A stretch of 64,000 nt of DNA from JAAYCU01 sp964401335. Lineage in GTDB: Bacteria; Planctomycetota; Phycisphaerae; UBA1845; PWPN01. The notes beneath the pieces were generated by a model that did not search any database, was not told the origin of the DNA, and saw only the letters and a list, made by a program, of their open reading frames with translations. A program made the translations under genes and the position numbers. The DNA is taken from positions 6,926 to 70,925 of the forward strand of contig CAYNYK010000010.1 in the NCBI GenBank assembly GCA_964401335.1, given 5' to 3'. Of the stretch, positions 34,988 through 43,737 are shown piece after piece (within the stretch, counting starts at the first letter, position 1; every line of letters starts with the position of its first letter).

Positions 34988-36949
34988 TTATTCCTGTTGT
35001 TTCTTGAGTTGATTCACGATCGCCTGCAGGCTATGGACATAGGCCGTTTCTCTTTCGTTCGCGGCTCCTTGACCCTTGCTGGCAAAAGGTCCCCTCAGTT
35101 CTGCTGGGATGGAGTACAGCAGTTGTGTCGCGTTATTGATACCCGCGAGGATTTTTTCTAGTCGCGCGATGGCCTCGGCGCGTTCTTCCCGCGAACTGGT
35201 GGCTTGTAATGCGCGGTCGATAATGGGTTTGGCCGCGAGACCTTCGTGGATCGCGGGAACCTCGACCCGTACGAACCGCCATAGACAAAGTTGCTGCTCG
35301 ATCCGCGCTCGATGGATATCGTCACTTGCCTGTAAAGCCTGGTCGAGCTGCTCTTCGATCCGATTCAAGTGTTTCTCGCTGACCAGCCGCTTCAGGGCCG
35401 ACGCGTGCTCCTGCAAACCGCTCTGATTGGGGGGCAGAAAACGGAGGTCCACAAAACCGTCGTAAGGACAGGTATCCATGGCCGTCGCGCAAAGTTCGAA
35501 CAGCAGATCGAAGTAGCTCTCCATGGCCGGGCCGGCCGGACCGTACACCGCCTCGCAGTATTCGCGAATATCGCCGGAATCGCCTTCTCCGCGCCATAAC
35601 GCCCGACCCAGTATGAAAGTATTCGGCCCGTACGCCGTCCGATCGTATGCTTGAAAAGAAAGGGAGGCGATCCCGTCGATGCCCTGGGCTTTATAGACCT
35701 TTACGTCCTCGCCGATAATCCTGTGCAGCGGCATGGGCAAGCAACGGAACAGAATCATATCGTGATAATATTCGAATACCTCCGGCTCGTGGGGTACGGC
35801 CTTCACCAGACCCTTCAGACATTCCAGATACCATCGGTTCGCATGGCACGCGCCCATCGGTTTCAGGTAACTCCGTTCCCTCGGCGCGAACATGAGCCGT
35901 ACGCCGCGCTGGCCGGTAACCTTCTCCGGCGGTTTGATGCTTGTGTGATAAGCGCAGTGCGCCAACTTCACGTTGTCTAATCCGAGTCGATCGCTTAGGC
36001 GATTGAGAATGAGCAAGGACTGATCCGATTCCGAGTACTCCTTGCACTTCGGGCATCCGCACCAGCCTCCTTCAAACAGGTCGTCCGGCCAGAAGTGCAG
36101 GGTCTCCAGTGTGGCAAATTCCTTTTTGAACGGATCGAGGTAGCGAGCGCGTATGTTCTTCGCCATGAGGTCCACGGCCTCATCGCTCATGGGACACATG
36201 TTGAGCTGCGCCGTTCGTTGGCCGTTTTCCATCCGGAAGTAATCAGGATGAGTATCGAACAGATCGCGCGGCAAAAAAGACGGCAGTAAATGCCCCCCGA
36301 ACTCGAACCCCATCTCCCGTTCCGCCAACGCTTGGGCCAGCCGGGAGCGCAGCTCGGCCTGTAGGTCCGTGGCATGCATAAACAGATAGTTGAACCGGTT
36401 CTTGGCGAGGAAATCGATGCGTTCCAGGACACTCAGGTCGCCGGGATCGTAGATAACATAGACCATTCCGCGCCGCCGGACGGCCGGTTCCGAATGGGTT
36501 TCCTCGAAGGCGTCGATCGATGAAATGCGCGGCACGATCTCGTATTCATTACCGGGCAGCGGCCAGCGACACCCCAAGGCCTCCAGCCATGCGTATGCGC
36601 CATACAGGCACCCGCGCGAACTGCCGCCGAGGATTTGAATCTGCCCGCCTTCTTTTTTAAGTTGATATCCGTCCTGGCCCAGGTCTGTCGAAATCCCAAG
36701 CGCAATACGGGCCTTTCCCGCCGCGGAGGGATCGGAGGTGATCGCCCACGGTTTCCCCGTCATTTGCTGCAAGTATTTGGTGATTTCTTTTGCGGCCAGA
36801 AGGGTGGCCGGCCCGCTCTGCGCTGGGATAAAGATTTCGTGGCCCGCGCCGGTTCCCCGCTGTTCGGCGACGGTGTCAAGGGTTTGACCAAGGATGGCCG
36901 CGCACAGTAAAGCCGCCATGACGATGCTTTCCAATCGATGCGAAATCAC
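34988..36949 (-). CDS. Exported DUF4838 protein with glycosidase-like N-terminal domain
   Basis: A 653-residue secreted protein. It has a signal peptide (about residues 1-28) and then a GH20b/GH67-N-like alpha/beta domain (AAKEITKYLQQMTGKPW, GYQLKKEGGQIQILGGSSRGCLYGAYAWLEALGCRW). The long DUF4838 barrel-like region includes THPDYFRMENG, NMCPMSDEAVDLM and a Cys cluster WCGCPKC. The combination is typical of uncharacterised polysaccharide-active proteins in planctomycetes and Verrucomicrobia. A glycoside hydrolase role is likely but no catalytic acid or substrate is assigned. It is a single-gene unit on the minus strand. Confidence 0.82.
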   Translation of the reverse strand: MISHRLESIVMAALLCAAILGQTLDTVAEQRGTGAGHEIFIPAQSGPATLLAAKEITKYLQQMTGKPWAITSDPSAAGKARIALGISTDLGQDGYQLKKEGGQIQILGGSSRGCLYGAYAWLEALGCRWPLPGNEYEIVPRISSIDAFEETHSEPAVRRRGMVYVIYDPGDLSVLERIDFLAKNRFNYLFMHATDLQAELRSRLAQALAEREMGFEFGGHLLPSFLPRDLFDTHPDYFRMENGQRTAQLNMCPMSDEAVDLMAKNIRARYLDPFKKEFATLETLHFWPDDLFEGGWCGCPKCKEYSESDQSLLILNRLSDRLGLDNVKLAHCAYHTSIKPPEKVTGQRGVRLMFAPRERSYLKPMGACHANRWYLECLKGLVKAVPHEPEVFEYYHDMILFRCLPMPLHRIIGEDVKVYKAQGIDGIASLSFQAYDRTAYGPNTFILGRALWRGEGDSGDIREYCEAVYGPAGPAMESYFDLLFELCATAMDTCPYDGFVDLRFLPPNQSGLQEHASALKRLVSEKHLNRIEEQLDQALQASDDIHRARIEQQLCLWRFVRVEVPAIHEGLAAKPIIDRALQATSSREERAEAIARLEKILAGINNATQLLYSIPAELRGPFASKGQGAANERETAYVHSLQAIVNQLKKQQE

Positions 36950-37331
36950 CTGTCGGGTTCCTCCATTATCTAGCCCGGCTGACCGATTTTCGTGATGATC
37001 CCGGTTTTTGTGTCAGCATATCATGCGCGGTCCGGAGTGCAAAGATAAACCCGATCGGGTCGCGATTATTGGATGTTACCGTATTCTCCCCCCATCCCCT
37101 CGTCTCCCCCTCTCCCCTCCTCAACACCGGTGGTCCGTCGCCCTTTCAGGGCGAAACCCTCGCTGGCCCGCCTAGGCCCGCCAAGGCGAGGCAAGCTTGG
37201 TAAACTGCGTCGGGCTGGCTTTTGCTCCCGCTGGCGGGGGGGCGTATTATATGGCCGCGGGGCGCGATCGGCAGATTTGCCACCCCGTTTGGTTTAATTG
37301 AGTTACACGTATATTTAACGAGTATCCGCTT
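36950..37331. repeat. REP-like repeat, copy 3
   Basis: The region between the DUF4838 gene and leuS carries the GAGGCAAGCTTGGTAAACTG core at 37188-37207, framed by GCCCGCCAAGGC and GTCGGGCTGGC, as in copy 1. It must also contain the leuS promoter, which is not obvious. No gene was seen. Confidence 0.7.
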
Positions 37332-40217
37332 ATGAATTCAGGACAAGGGAATTACGACTTTTGCGCTTTCGAGGCCAAGTGGCAGAAATACTGGCTGGAG
37401 CACAAGACCTTCCGCACGCCTCAGCCGGGTAGTGCGGACTTCGATCCAACCAAGCCCAAGCTGTACGTGTTGGATATGTTCCCCTACCCGAGCGGGGTGG
37501 GGTTGCACGTGGGGCACCCCCTAGGTTACATCGCCACGGATATCTACGCCCGTTATATGCGGATGCGGGGTTGGAACGTTCTGCATCCGATGGGCTACGA
37601 CGCCTTTGGGCTGCCGGCCGAACAGTACGCGGTCGAGCACGGCGTGCCCCCGCGCGAGACCACCGAAAAGAATATCGCCAACATGCGTGACCAGTTGCGG
37701 CGGCTGGGCATGGGGTACGACTGGGACCGCGAAATCGCGACCACCGACGTGAGCTATTACCGCTGGACCCAGTGGATCTTCCTTCAGTTGTATAACAGTT
37801 GGTACGACCCGGCCGAGGATGCCGCCCGGCCGATCGCCGAATTGGTCCACAAGCTCGAACAGGAACACCTCGTGGTGAACTTCGATGGTCGGGTAGTCCC
37901 CGCTCAGGGCCAAGGCCTGCAGGAGTGGTACGGGCTGCCGCCGGGCACGCAGAAATGGGCGGAATTGTCCCCCGCGCAGCGCCGGACGGTGCTGGACCAT
38001 CATCGGCTGGCTTACCTTGACGAAGTGCCGGTGAACTGGTGCCCCGCGCTGGGCACGGTGCTGGCCAACGAAGAGGTCACCAACGAAGGACGCAGCGATC
38101 GGGGCAACCATCCCGTCTACCGGCGGCCTCTGTGCCAATGGATGTTGCGAATCACGAAGTATGCCGACCGGCTGGAGCGCGATCTGGAGCTGGTAAACTG
38201 GCCGGAAGCCATCAAGTTGATGCAACGCAACTGGATCGGGCGCAGCGAGGGGGCGGAGGTCGATTTCGCACTGGCCGACGACGAGGACGAAGTGATCCGG
38301 GTCTACACCACCCGCCCGGACACGCTGTTCGGCGCTACTTATATGGTATTAGCCCCCGAGCATCCGTTGGTCGCCAAGATCACCAAGGCGGCAAACCGGC
38401 GGGCGGTCGAGGAATATGTGGCCGTCGCCCGCAACAAAACCGACCTGGACCGGACGGCCGAGACCAAGGAAAAAACCGGTGTGTTCACCGGGGCCTATGC
38501 GATCAATCCGGTCAACAACGAGCGCATCCCGATCTGGGTGGCGGATTATGTGCTGATGGGTTACGGCACGGGGGCGATCATGGCCGTCCCCGCCCACGAT
38601 ACGCGCGATTTCGAGTTTGCCCAAAAGTTCAATTTGCCGATCGTCCAGGTGGTCCAACCGCCGGGCGGCGAGGATTGGCGTGGCTTTGTCGGCGAGGGAA
38701 CGGCGGTCAATTCCGGAGCGTTCGACGGCCTCCCCACCGCGGAGTTCAAGAAGAAAATCACCGAATGGCTCGAGGAAAACGAGTTGGGCAAGGGGACGGT
38801 GAACTATAAACTGCGCGACTGGTTGTTCAGTCGGCAGCGCTATTGGGGCGAGCCGTTCCCGATCGTCCACGACGCGGAAACGGGTGAGATTTTCGCATTG
38901 GACGAAAGCGAATTGCCCGTGGAACTGCCGGTCATCGACGATTATCGCCCGCAGGCATCCGAGGATCCGAACGCGCCGCCCGCGCCACCGCTGGGTCGGG
39001 CGACGCAGTGGGTCAACGTCCGCGGCTATGTGACGGATGCCGGCTCGGTCAAGCTGGTGCGGTCGGGGCAGACGCCGCCGTCCGGCGTGCAGGTTCGCGC
39101 GTTTCGTCGCGAGTTGAACACCATGCCGCAATGGGCCGGTTCGTGCTGGTATTACCTGCGTTATCTGGATAATCGCAACGAACAACGTTTTGCCGACCCG
39201 GAGGTCGAGCATTACTGGATGGCCCCGAAACAGGACCATGAACCCGGCGGCGTCGATCTATACGTCGGTGGGGCCGAGCACGCCGTCCTGCACCTGCTTT
39301 ACTCGCGCTTTTGGCACAAAGTGCTTTACGATCTGGGACACGTCAGCTCGCCGGAGCCTTTCGGTCGGCTGTTCAACCAGGGTTATATCCAAGCCTATGC
39401 CTATCAGGATGCTCGCGGGATGTATGTCGATATCCGTGACGTCGAGGAGCAGGGCGAGGGCAAGGATGTCCGCTATGTCCGCAAATCGAACGGCGAAACC
39501 CTGACCCGCAGCCTCGGCAAGATGGGCAAAAGTCTCAAGAACGCCGTTGCTCCGGATGACATCTGCCGCGAGTTCGGCACGGACACCTTGCGGGTATACG
39601 AGATGTACATGGGGCCGCTGGAGGCCAGCAAGCCTTGGAGCACGCGGGACATCGTCGGGATGAGCCGGTTTCTGCACAATGTCTGGCGACGGTTCGTGGC
39701 CGACGATGGTTCGTTGCGGGTTGACGATACCCCCGCGGATGAGACCTTGCTCCGCCTGATGCATAAAACCGTCAAGCGGGTTACGCTCGATCTTCAGGAG
39801 TTGCGCTTCAATACGGCCATCGCAGCGCTGATCGAGATGCTTAACGCGCTCAAGGTCGAGCGCGTGCCACGGATGATAGCGGAAACCTTCGTCCTGTTGC
39901 TTTCGCCGATCGCCCCGCATCTGGGTGAGGAGCTATGGCAGCGGCTGCGCGGGTCGGACTGGAAAGACTCGATCGCCGCCACGCGTTGGCCTGCCTACGA
40001 TGAGGCGATGTGTGTCGATGCGGAGATCGAAATTCCGGTGCAAATCAATGGCAAGGTCCGCTCACGCATCACGCTGCCGGCCGCCACCGCCGGTGATGTT
40101 AAACAGATGGAGCGGATGGCCCTGGCCGACGAGCGGATTGCCCGGGAACTGGCCGGTAAAACCGTGCGCAAAGTGGTCTGCATTCCGCAACGAATGGTCA
40201 ATATCGTGGCCGGTTGA
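37332..40217 (+). CDS. leuS: Leucine--tRNA ligase, long form
   Basis: Charges tRNA(Leu) and edits mischarged products. At 961 residues it is about 100 longer than E. coli LeuRS. The class I HIGH-type motif is YPSGVGLHVGHPLGY near residue 55. The CP1 editing domain has TTRPDTLFGATYMVLAPEHP and GTGAIMAVPAHDTRDF. The second signature reads KMGKSLKN (not KMSKS) near residue 730, as in long actinobacterial-type enzymes. Extra sequence lies near residues 155-230 (around ELSPAQRRTVLDHHR) and 570-620. The anticodon-binding and C-terminal domains are complete. The next gene begins 15 bases later. Confidence 0.96.
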   Translation: MNSGQGNYDFCAFEAKWQKYWLEHKTFRTPQPGSADFDPTKPKLYVLDMFPYPSGVGLHVGHPLGYIATDIYARYMRMRGWNVLHPMGYDAFGLPAEQYAVEHGVPPRETTEKNIANMRDQLRRLGMGYDWDREIATTDVSYYRWTQWIFLQLYNSWYDPAEDAARPIAELVHKLEQEHLVVNFDGRVVPAQGQGLQEWYGLPPGTQKWAELSPAQRRTVLDHHRLAYLDEVPVNWCPALGTVLANEEVTNEGRSDRGNHPVYRRPLCQWMLRITKYADRLERDLELVNWPEAIKLMQRNWIGRSEGAEVDFALADDEDEVIRVYTTRPDTLFGATYMVLAPEHPLVAKITKAANRRAVEEYVAVARNKTDLDRTAETKEKTGVFTGAYAINPVNNERIPIWVADYVLMGYGTGAIMAVPAHDTRDFEFAQKFNLPIVQVVQPPGGEDWRGFVGEGTAVNSGAFDGLPTAEFKKKITEWLEENELGKGTVNYKLRDWLFSRQRYWGEPFPIVHDAETGEIFALDESELPVELPVIDDYRPQASEDPNAPPAPPLGRATQWVNVRGYVTDAGSVKLVRSGQTPPSGVQVRAFRRELNTMPQWAGSCWYYLRYLDNRNEQRFADPEVEHYWMAPKQDHEPGGVDLYVGGAEHAVLHLLYSRFWHKVLYDLGHVSSPEPFGRLFNQGYIQAYAYQDARGMYVDIRDVEEQGEGKDVRYVRKSNGETLTRSLGKMGKSLKNAVAPDDICREFGTDTLRVYEMYMGPLEASKPWSTRDIVGMSRFLHNVWRRFVADDGSLRVDDTPADETLLRLMHKTVKRVTLDLQELRFNTAIAALIEMLNALKVERVPRMIAETFVLLLSPIAPHLGEELWQRLRGSDWKDSIAATRWPAYDEAMCVDAEIEIPVQINGKVRSRITLPAATAGDVKQMERMALADERIARELAGKTVRKVVCIPQRMVNIVAG

Positions 40218-40232
40218 GCGGCGAGGTGCCGG

Positions 40233-40799
40233 ATGGGTTTGGAAGTCGAGGCCAAGCTCAAGGTTGAAGCCCATCAACCGTTGCGCGAACGGCTGACGGC
40301 CCTCGGGGCCCAATGCGTAAGTCGCGTCGTGGAGACCAATCATATTTTCGACAACGCGGATCGTGTATTGCTGGCCGGTGACCGCGGATTAAGGGTCCGC
40401 GAATATCGAACGATTGAAGGCCAGACCCCTTCCGCCACTCTCACCTATAAAGGTCCACGCCGGGACGCGACGTATAAACAGCGGGAGGAGATCGAGATTG
40501 CCGTCAGTCCGCCGGCCGATGCCGTGGTTTTGCTGACGGCTCTGGGATTTGTCGAGGTGTTGTGTTTTGAAAAACGGCGGGAAACCTGGCGGTTGAACGA
40601 TTGCTTGGTTGAGCTTGATGAGCTGCCTCACCTGGGCTTGTTCGTGGAAATCGAGGGCCCCGAGGCCGAAACCGTCCACCGAATGCAAGAAATGTTGGGA
40701 TTAGGCGACTTGGCGCATGTTAAAAATAGTTATATTGCCTTGTTAGCCGAATATTGCCGGGAACATGATTTACCCAGCAGACAAATCATGTTTTCTTGA
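40233..40799 (+). CDS. CYTH-domain protein (class IV adenylate cyclase/thiamine-triphosphatase type)
   Basis: A 188-residue CYTH triphosphate-tunnel protein. The ExExK signature is at the N-terminus (LEVEAKLKV), and the charged strands that line the tunnel follow: LRVREYR, ATLTYKGPRR, KQREEIEIAV, EKRRETWRL, CLVELDELPHLG and VEIEGPE. Members act as class IV adenylate cyclases, thiamine-triphosphatases or polyphosphatases, and sequence alone does not separate these, so the symbol cyaB is not given. It begins 15 bases after leuS on the same strand. Confidence 0.87.
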   Translation: MGLEVEAKLKVEAHQPLRERLTALGAQCVSRVVETNHIFDNADRVLLAGDRGLRVREYRTIEGQTPSATLTYKGPRRDATYKQREEIEIAVSPPADAVVLLTALGFVEVLCFEKRRETWRLNDCLVELDELPHLGLFVEIEGPEAETVHRMQEMLGLGDLAHVKNSYIALLAEYCREHDLPSRQIMFS

Positions 40800-40937
40800 T
40801 TTTACGGGACACGTAACGTTCGGCCGATCAAGCCAGGCGATCGCGCATAGCGACAAAACTGGATTGCCGGGTCGCTATGTGGGATTATATAATGAATGCA
40901 CCCCATCTTGTGTATGGGTCAAGATAAGGAGCTCACC

Positions 40938-42059
40938 ATGACCTCTCGTGATCGAGCTGCCGTGATAGCCGTATTCTGCAGCCTGGCGTGGGTGCCGATA
41001 GTCGTAGCGGCCGTGCAGTCCATTGACGCAACCGTGGTGGCCGAGGTCAAGCAGTTCGTGGATGGACAGGAGTTGAATTCCGATTACGCCTTTGAGGACT
41101 TGGACGAGACGACGGGGAACCTGCCGCTGATCGTCGTGGCGGAATTGCCCGGCGAGGAAGGGCAGGCCGAGGATGCCGGAGCGATCGCCAGTACTTACTT
41201 TTATGACCCGCGGCTCAGTACCACGCCGGACCCGGACGAATTCGGCTTGGATGTTGCCGTCTTCAGTCTTATGGACAACATCTTTTATCAGGGCCGCGGC
41301 CAGGCCACGGAAACGCGGGAGATCACTTTTAGCGAAAGCGAAATCGGCAGGGCCGCGGGGACGGACTTGGAGATTCGCAGCTACTTTTTCCTTGACGGGT
41401 ATATGGTTGTCTGGACGGATGCCGACCATGTCGATCTTGCCGAAACCTCGGCCGAGGTGATGCTGAGTGTTGAACAGGTTCGCGGTGATCAATCCGAGAA
41501 AGTCCTCGAGGCTAGGCTTTTCCTGGAAGGGCAGGTGGATGGCTCGGTGCTATTAACCGCCGAGGGCGCGCTCAGTGCCGAGAATGTCGTGTTGATGGAC
41601 ATGACCGCGAAAGAAGTTTCGGAACTGGGCCGGATCCATACGGTGGTAATACCGAATCTCGCCATCCCCTATTTTTACGAGGCCAAGGTCGAGGAAACCT
41701 TCGTTTTGAAAGCTGAGATCAGCGTCCGGGCCAACGGCCGTCCGATGACTGGCGCGTCGGTGGCCTTGGGTTTTCCACTCCAGGGTCTGACCGATCTTTT
41801 CAATCTGGTAACCGGCGAGAACGCGACCGGCGAGCAGTTACAGAGTTCGCTGAACGAGGCGGTGGCTAACAGTCCGTTGCCCGCCAAACCGTTGAAAGCC
41901 GACGGCGACGGCGACATCAGGATTGTCGGCGAATCACCCACGGCCAAGCTGCTCTCGCCGTTTTGTGGGGCCATGTCCGCCGAGCTGGTCTGTTTGCTGA
42001 TGGGGCTGACCCTGATGAAAGTCATACCGGGTGGCAGAAGAAAGGCCGGTCGAGCCTAG
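40938..42059 (+). CDS. Exported protein with C-terminal membrane helix, unknown function
   Basis: A 373-residue protein not recognised as any family. The start is ATG 40938 after a GGAG, and the frame to 40896 is rejected. Residues 1-24 make a signal peptide (MTSRDRAAVIAVFCSLAWVP, then IVVAA). The middle is acidic and beta-rich, with repeated Ig-like strand patterns (IVVAELPGE, EIRSYFFLDGYMVVW, VEETFVLKAEISVRANGR). Near the end PFCGAMSAELVCLLMGLTLM is a single hydrophobic helix followed by a basic tail, so it may be anchored at the C-terminus. It is not a PEP-CTERM motif. Confidence 0.75.
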   Translation: MTSRDRAAVIAVFCSLAWVPIVVAAVQSIDATVVAEVKQFVDGQELNSDYAFEDLDETTGNLPLIVVAELPGEEGQAEDAGAIASTYFYDPRLSTTPDPDEFGLDVAVFSLMDNIFYQGRGQATETREITFSESEIGRAAGTDLEIRSYFFLDGYMVVWTDADHVDLAETSAEVMLSVEQVRGDQSEKVLEARLFLEGQVDGSVLLTAEGALSAENVVLMDMTAKEVSELGRIHTVVIPNLAIPYFYEAKVEETFVLKAEISVRANGRPMTGASVALGFPLQGLTDLFNLVTGENATGEQLQSSLNEAVANSPLPAKPLKADGDGDIRIVGESPTAKLLSPFCGAMSAELVCLLMGLTLMKVIPGGRRKAGRA

Positions 42060-42113
42060 GGGGCGATGGTCGGCCCGGATGGGAGATGAAATCGCTTGGC
42101 AAGCGTTGCCCGC

Positions 42114-42503
42114 ATGACGTATCGGCCACGCATACTGGCCGTCGAAAACGTGCAGCTTTTTATACCGCGCGAGATTGTCGAAGCCTTGGATATCTTTTAC
42201 GCCGATCGGATAGGTTTGGAGCGGTATAGAAAGCTGAACGGAGACAATACGCTCGAATACCGTGGCCGACCGCGCAGCGGACCACGTCTGGTCCTTAACG
42301 TTCTCCCCCCGGAAGCGACCGCCCCGGTCAGCCGACCGCCGCTATTGATTGAAATGGCCAACATCATGGAGTTTGTCGAGCGGATCGAGCAGGAAAAAAT
42401 GGAATACACATGGGTGCGCGGTTGGAGTTTTTTTGACCGAAAGCTGGTCGTTTATGACCCCGCAGGCCACAGGGTAGAGCTGGGAACCAGTCACCCTTTT
42501 TGA
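42114..42503 (+). CDS. Glyoxalase/VOC-superfamily-like protein
   Basis: A 129-residue single-domain protein. The start is ATG 42114; the TTG at 42096 is less likely. The beta-alpha-beta-beta-beta pattern (VENVQLFIPREIVEALDIFYADRIGLERY, a loop, then WSFFDRKLVVYDPAGHRVEL) is typical of vicinal-oxygen-chelate proteins. The closing strand DPAGHRVELG carries the expected Glu. Metal ligands are incomplete, so enzymatic activity is unsure. It begins 54 bases after the previous gene and may share its transcript. Confidence 0.6.
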   Translation: MTYRPRILAVENVQLFIPREIVEALDIFYADRIGLERYRKLNGDNTLEYRGRPRSGPRLVLNVLPPEATAPVSRPPLLIEMANIMEFVERIEQEKMEYTWVRGWSFFDRKLVVYDPAGHRVELGTSHPF

Positions 42504-42927
42504 CGCAAGATTATATATAATAATAACTTATGAACATTATAAGCATTTTTGGTGGATATTTAGAGACGTTTATTGCCCAGAAACGGGCATAAATAAAAAA
42601 CACAAATTTCTGGCTGGGAGGTAGTGACAAGACTGGGATCAGCCGTTATACTTGGGTTACGTCCGATGGGAAATCGGGCGGGGTCACGGGGAACACGAGG
42701 TGGCCCGTCGCCTTCAGGCGTCATTTCCAGCGATCAGCGAACTCCCAGGTTTTGACCGCTGTGTAAATTCCCGGTGATGTTGATTAGGTAGGAATTGCAC
42801 AGACTTGGTTTGTGGGGCCTTGGGAGGTAAGTAGGATGTGATCGTATGGAATCACCCTTGTAGCTGATGCCCGGGGGTGCTTTCCGGGCTTGCCGCATAC
42901 TGGAAGTAGACAAGTTTCAAGCCCCTG
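42504..42927. other. Intergenic region holding a candidate structured RNA
   Basis: 424 bases. The left part (42505-42610) is AT-rich and includes a short TGCCC-loop-GGGCA hairpin. The right part contains the RNA candidate listed separately. Little else is visible. The first third could hold a promoter. Confidence 0.5.
42614..42748 (+). ncRNA. Candidate structured RNA upstream of coaE
   Basis: CTGGGAG (42614-42620) pairs with CTCCCAG (42742-42748), closing a 135-base region. Inside, local hairpins are CCGAT/ATCGG around a GGGAA loop (42663-42677), GGTCAC/GTGGCC with one G-U pair (from about 42681), and CGCC/GGCG around a TTCA loop. The orientation is assumed from the downstream coaE. It matches no riboswitch or RNA class I can recall (not SRP, 6S, tmRNA, RNase P or cobalamin). 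It could be a leader or a free RNA. Confidence 0.4.
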
Positions 42928-43599
42928 ATGGAAATTTGTCTTCGGCTCCGTCGGTTCAAGGCGCACCTGAATGTCAAAGGTTGCCAAGAGGTGAAGACTG
43001 GCAAACCGATAATCGGTCTGGCCGGCGGCATCGGGTCGGGCAAAAGTACCGTAGCCGCCATGTTGCAGAAGCTAGGCGCGGCGGTGATCTGTGCCGACGA
43101 AATCGGCCACGAGGAATTGGATCACCCCGACGTGTTGGCGGAGGTTCAACGGTGGTGGGGCTCGTCCGTGATTCGTCCGGATGGTCGCGCGAATCGGGAG
43201 GTTATTCGTCGTCTTGTGGCTGCTGACCCCGTGGCGCGTGGTCGATTGGAAAAATTGTTGCATCCGCGGATTGACCGGCGTAGTCGGGAACTGTTGGCCC
43301 GATATCAGGCAGACCCGACGGTTCGGGCCGTGGTGTGGGATGCTCCCCTGCTGTACGAGGCCGGGTTGGATCGTTGTTGTGATCGGGTGATTTTTGTGGA
43401 CGCGGACGAACATTCGCGCGTGTCCCGGGTGGAGCGGCAGCGCGGCTGGTCGGCCGATGAATTGCGGACCTTGGAGAAAACGCAAAAACCACTTGACTTC
43501 AAAAGACAAAAAGCCGATTATGTAGTCAACAATTCCGACAACGACGACCTTTCCCGGCAGGTGGAAGACGTCTTTTCCGCGATACTCTCCGGTGGTTAA
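42928..43599 (+). CDS. coaE: Dephospho-CoA kinase
   Basis: Phosphorylates dephospho-CoA, the last step of coenzyme A synthesis. The P-loop GLAGGIGSGKSTVAAML starts about 28 residues after the frame's first ATG. CADEIGHEEL, LLHPRI, VVWDAPLLYEAGLD and VERQRGWSADEL follow as in the family. The start is uncertain. ATG 42928 lacks a Shine-Dalgarno, and GTG 42991 (VKTGKPIIGLAGG) would give a normal-length N-terminus, with no good site either. The core is complete. It is followed after 138 bases by rho. Confidence 0.93.
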   Translation: MEICLRLRRFKAHLNVKGCQEVKTGKPIIGLAGGIGSGKSTVAAMLQKLGAAVICADEIGHEELDHPDVLAEVQRWWGSSVIRPDGRANREVIRRLVAADPVARGRLEKLLHPRIDRRSRELLARYQADPTVRAVVWDAPLLYEAGLDRCCDRVIFVDADEHSRVSRVERQRGWSADELRTLEKTQKPLDFKRQKADYVVNNSDNDDLSRQVEDVFSAILSGG

Positions 43600-43737
43600 A
43601 GCCTGACGTTGTGGTTGGTAATTGAATCAAACAAAACGGACTTACCCCAGATAAAGATGGGCAGCGTAAAAAGGGCGATGCCCGGCAAACCCGAGGGGTT
43701 TTATACTTGAAGAGAATTCGCAAGGAGGATTCGTTTC

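Noticed and set aside
42614..42748. Assignment as 6S RNA, SRP RNA, tmRNA, RNase P or cobalamin riboswitch
   Set aside because: The conserved words of each class (for example the SRP GGAAGGAAGCAGC or RNase P GAGGAAAGTCC) are absent.
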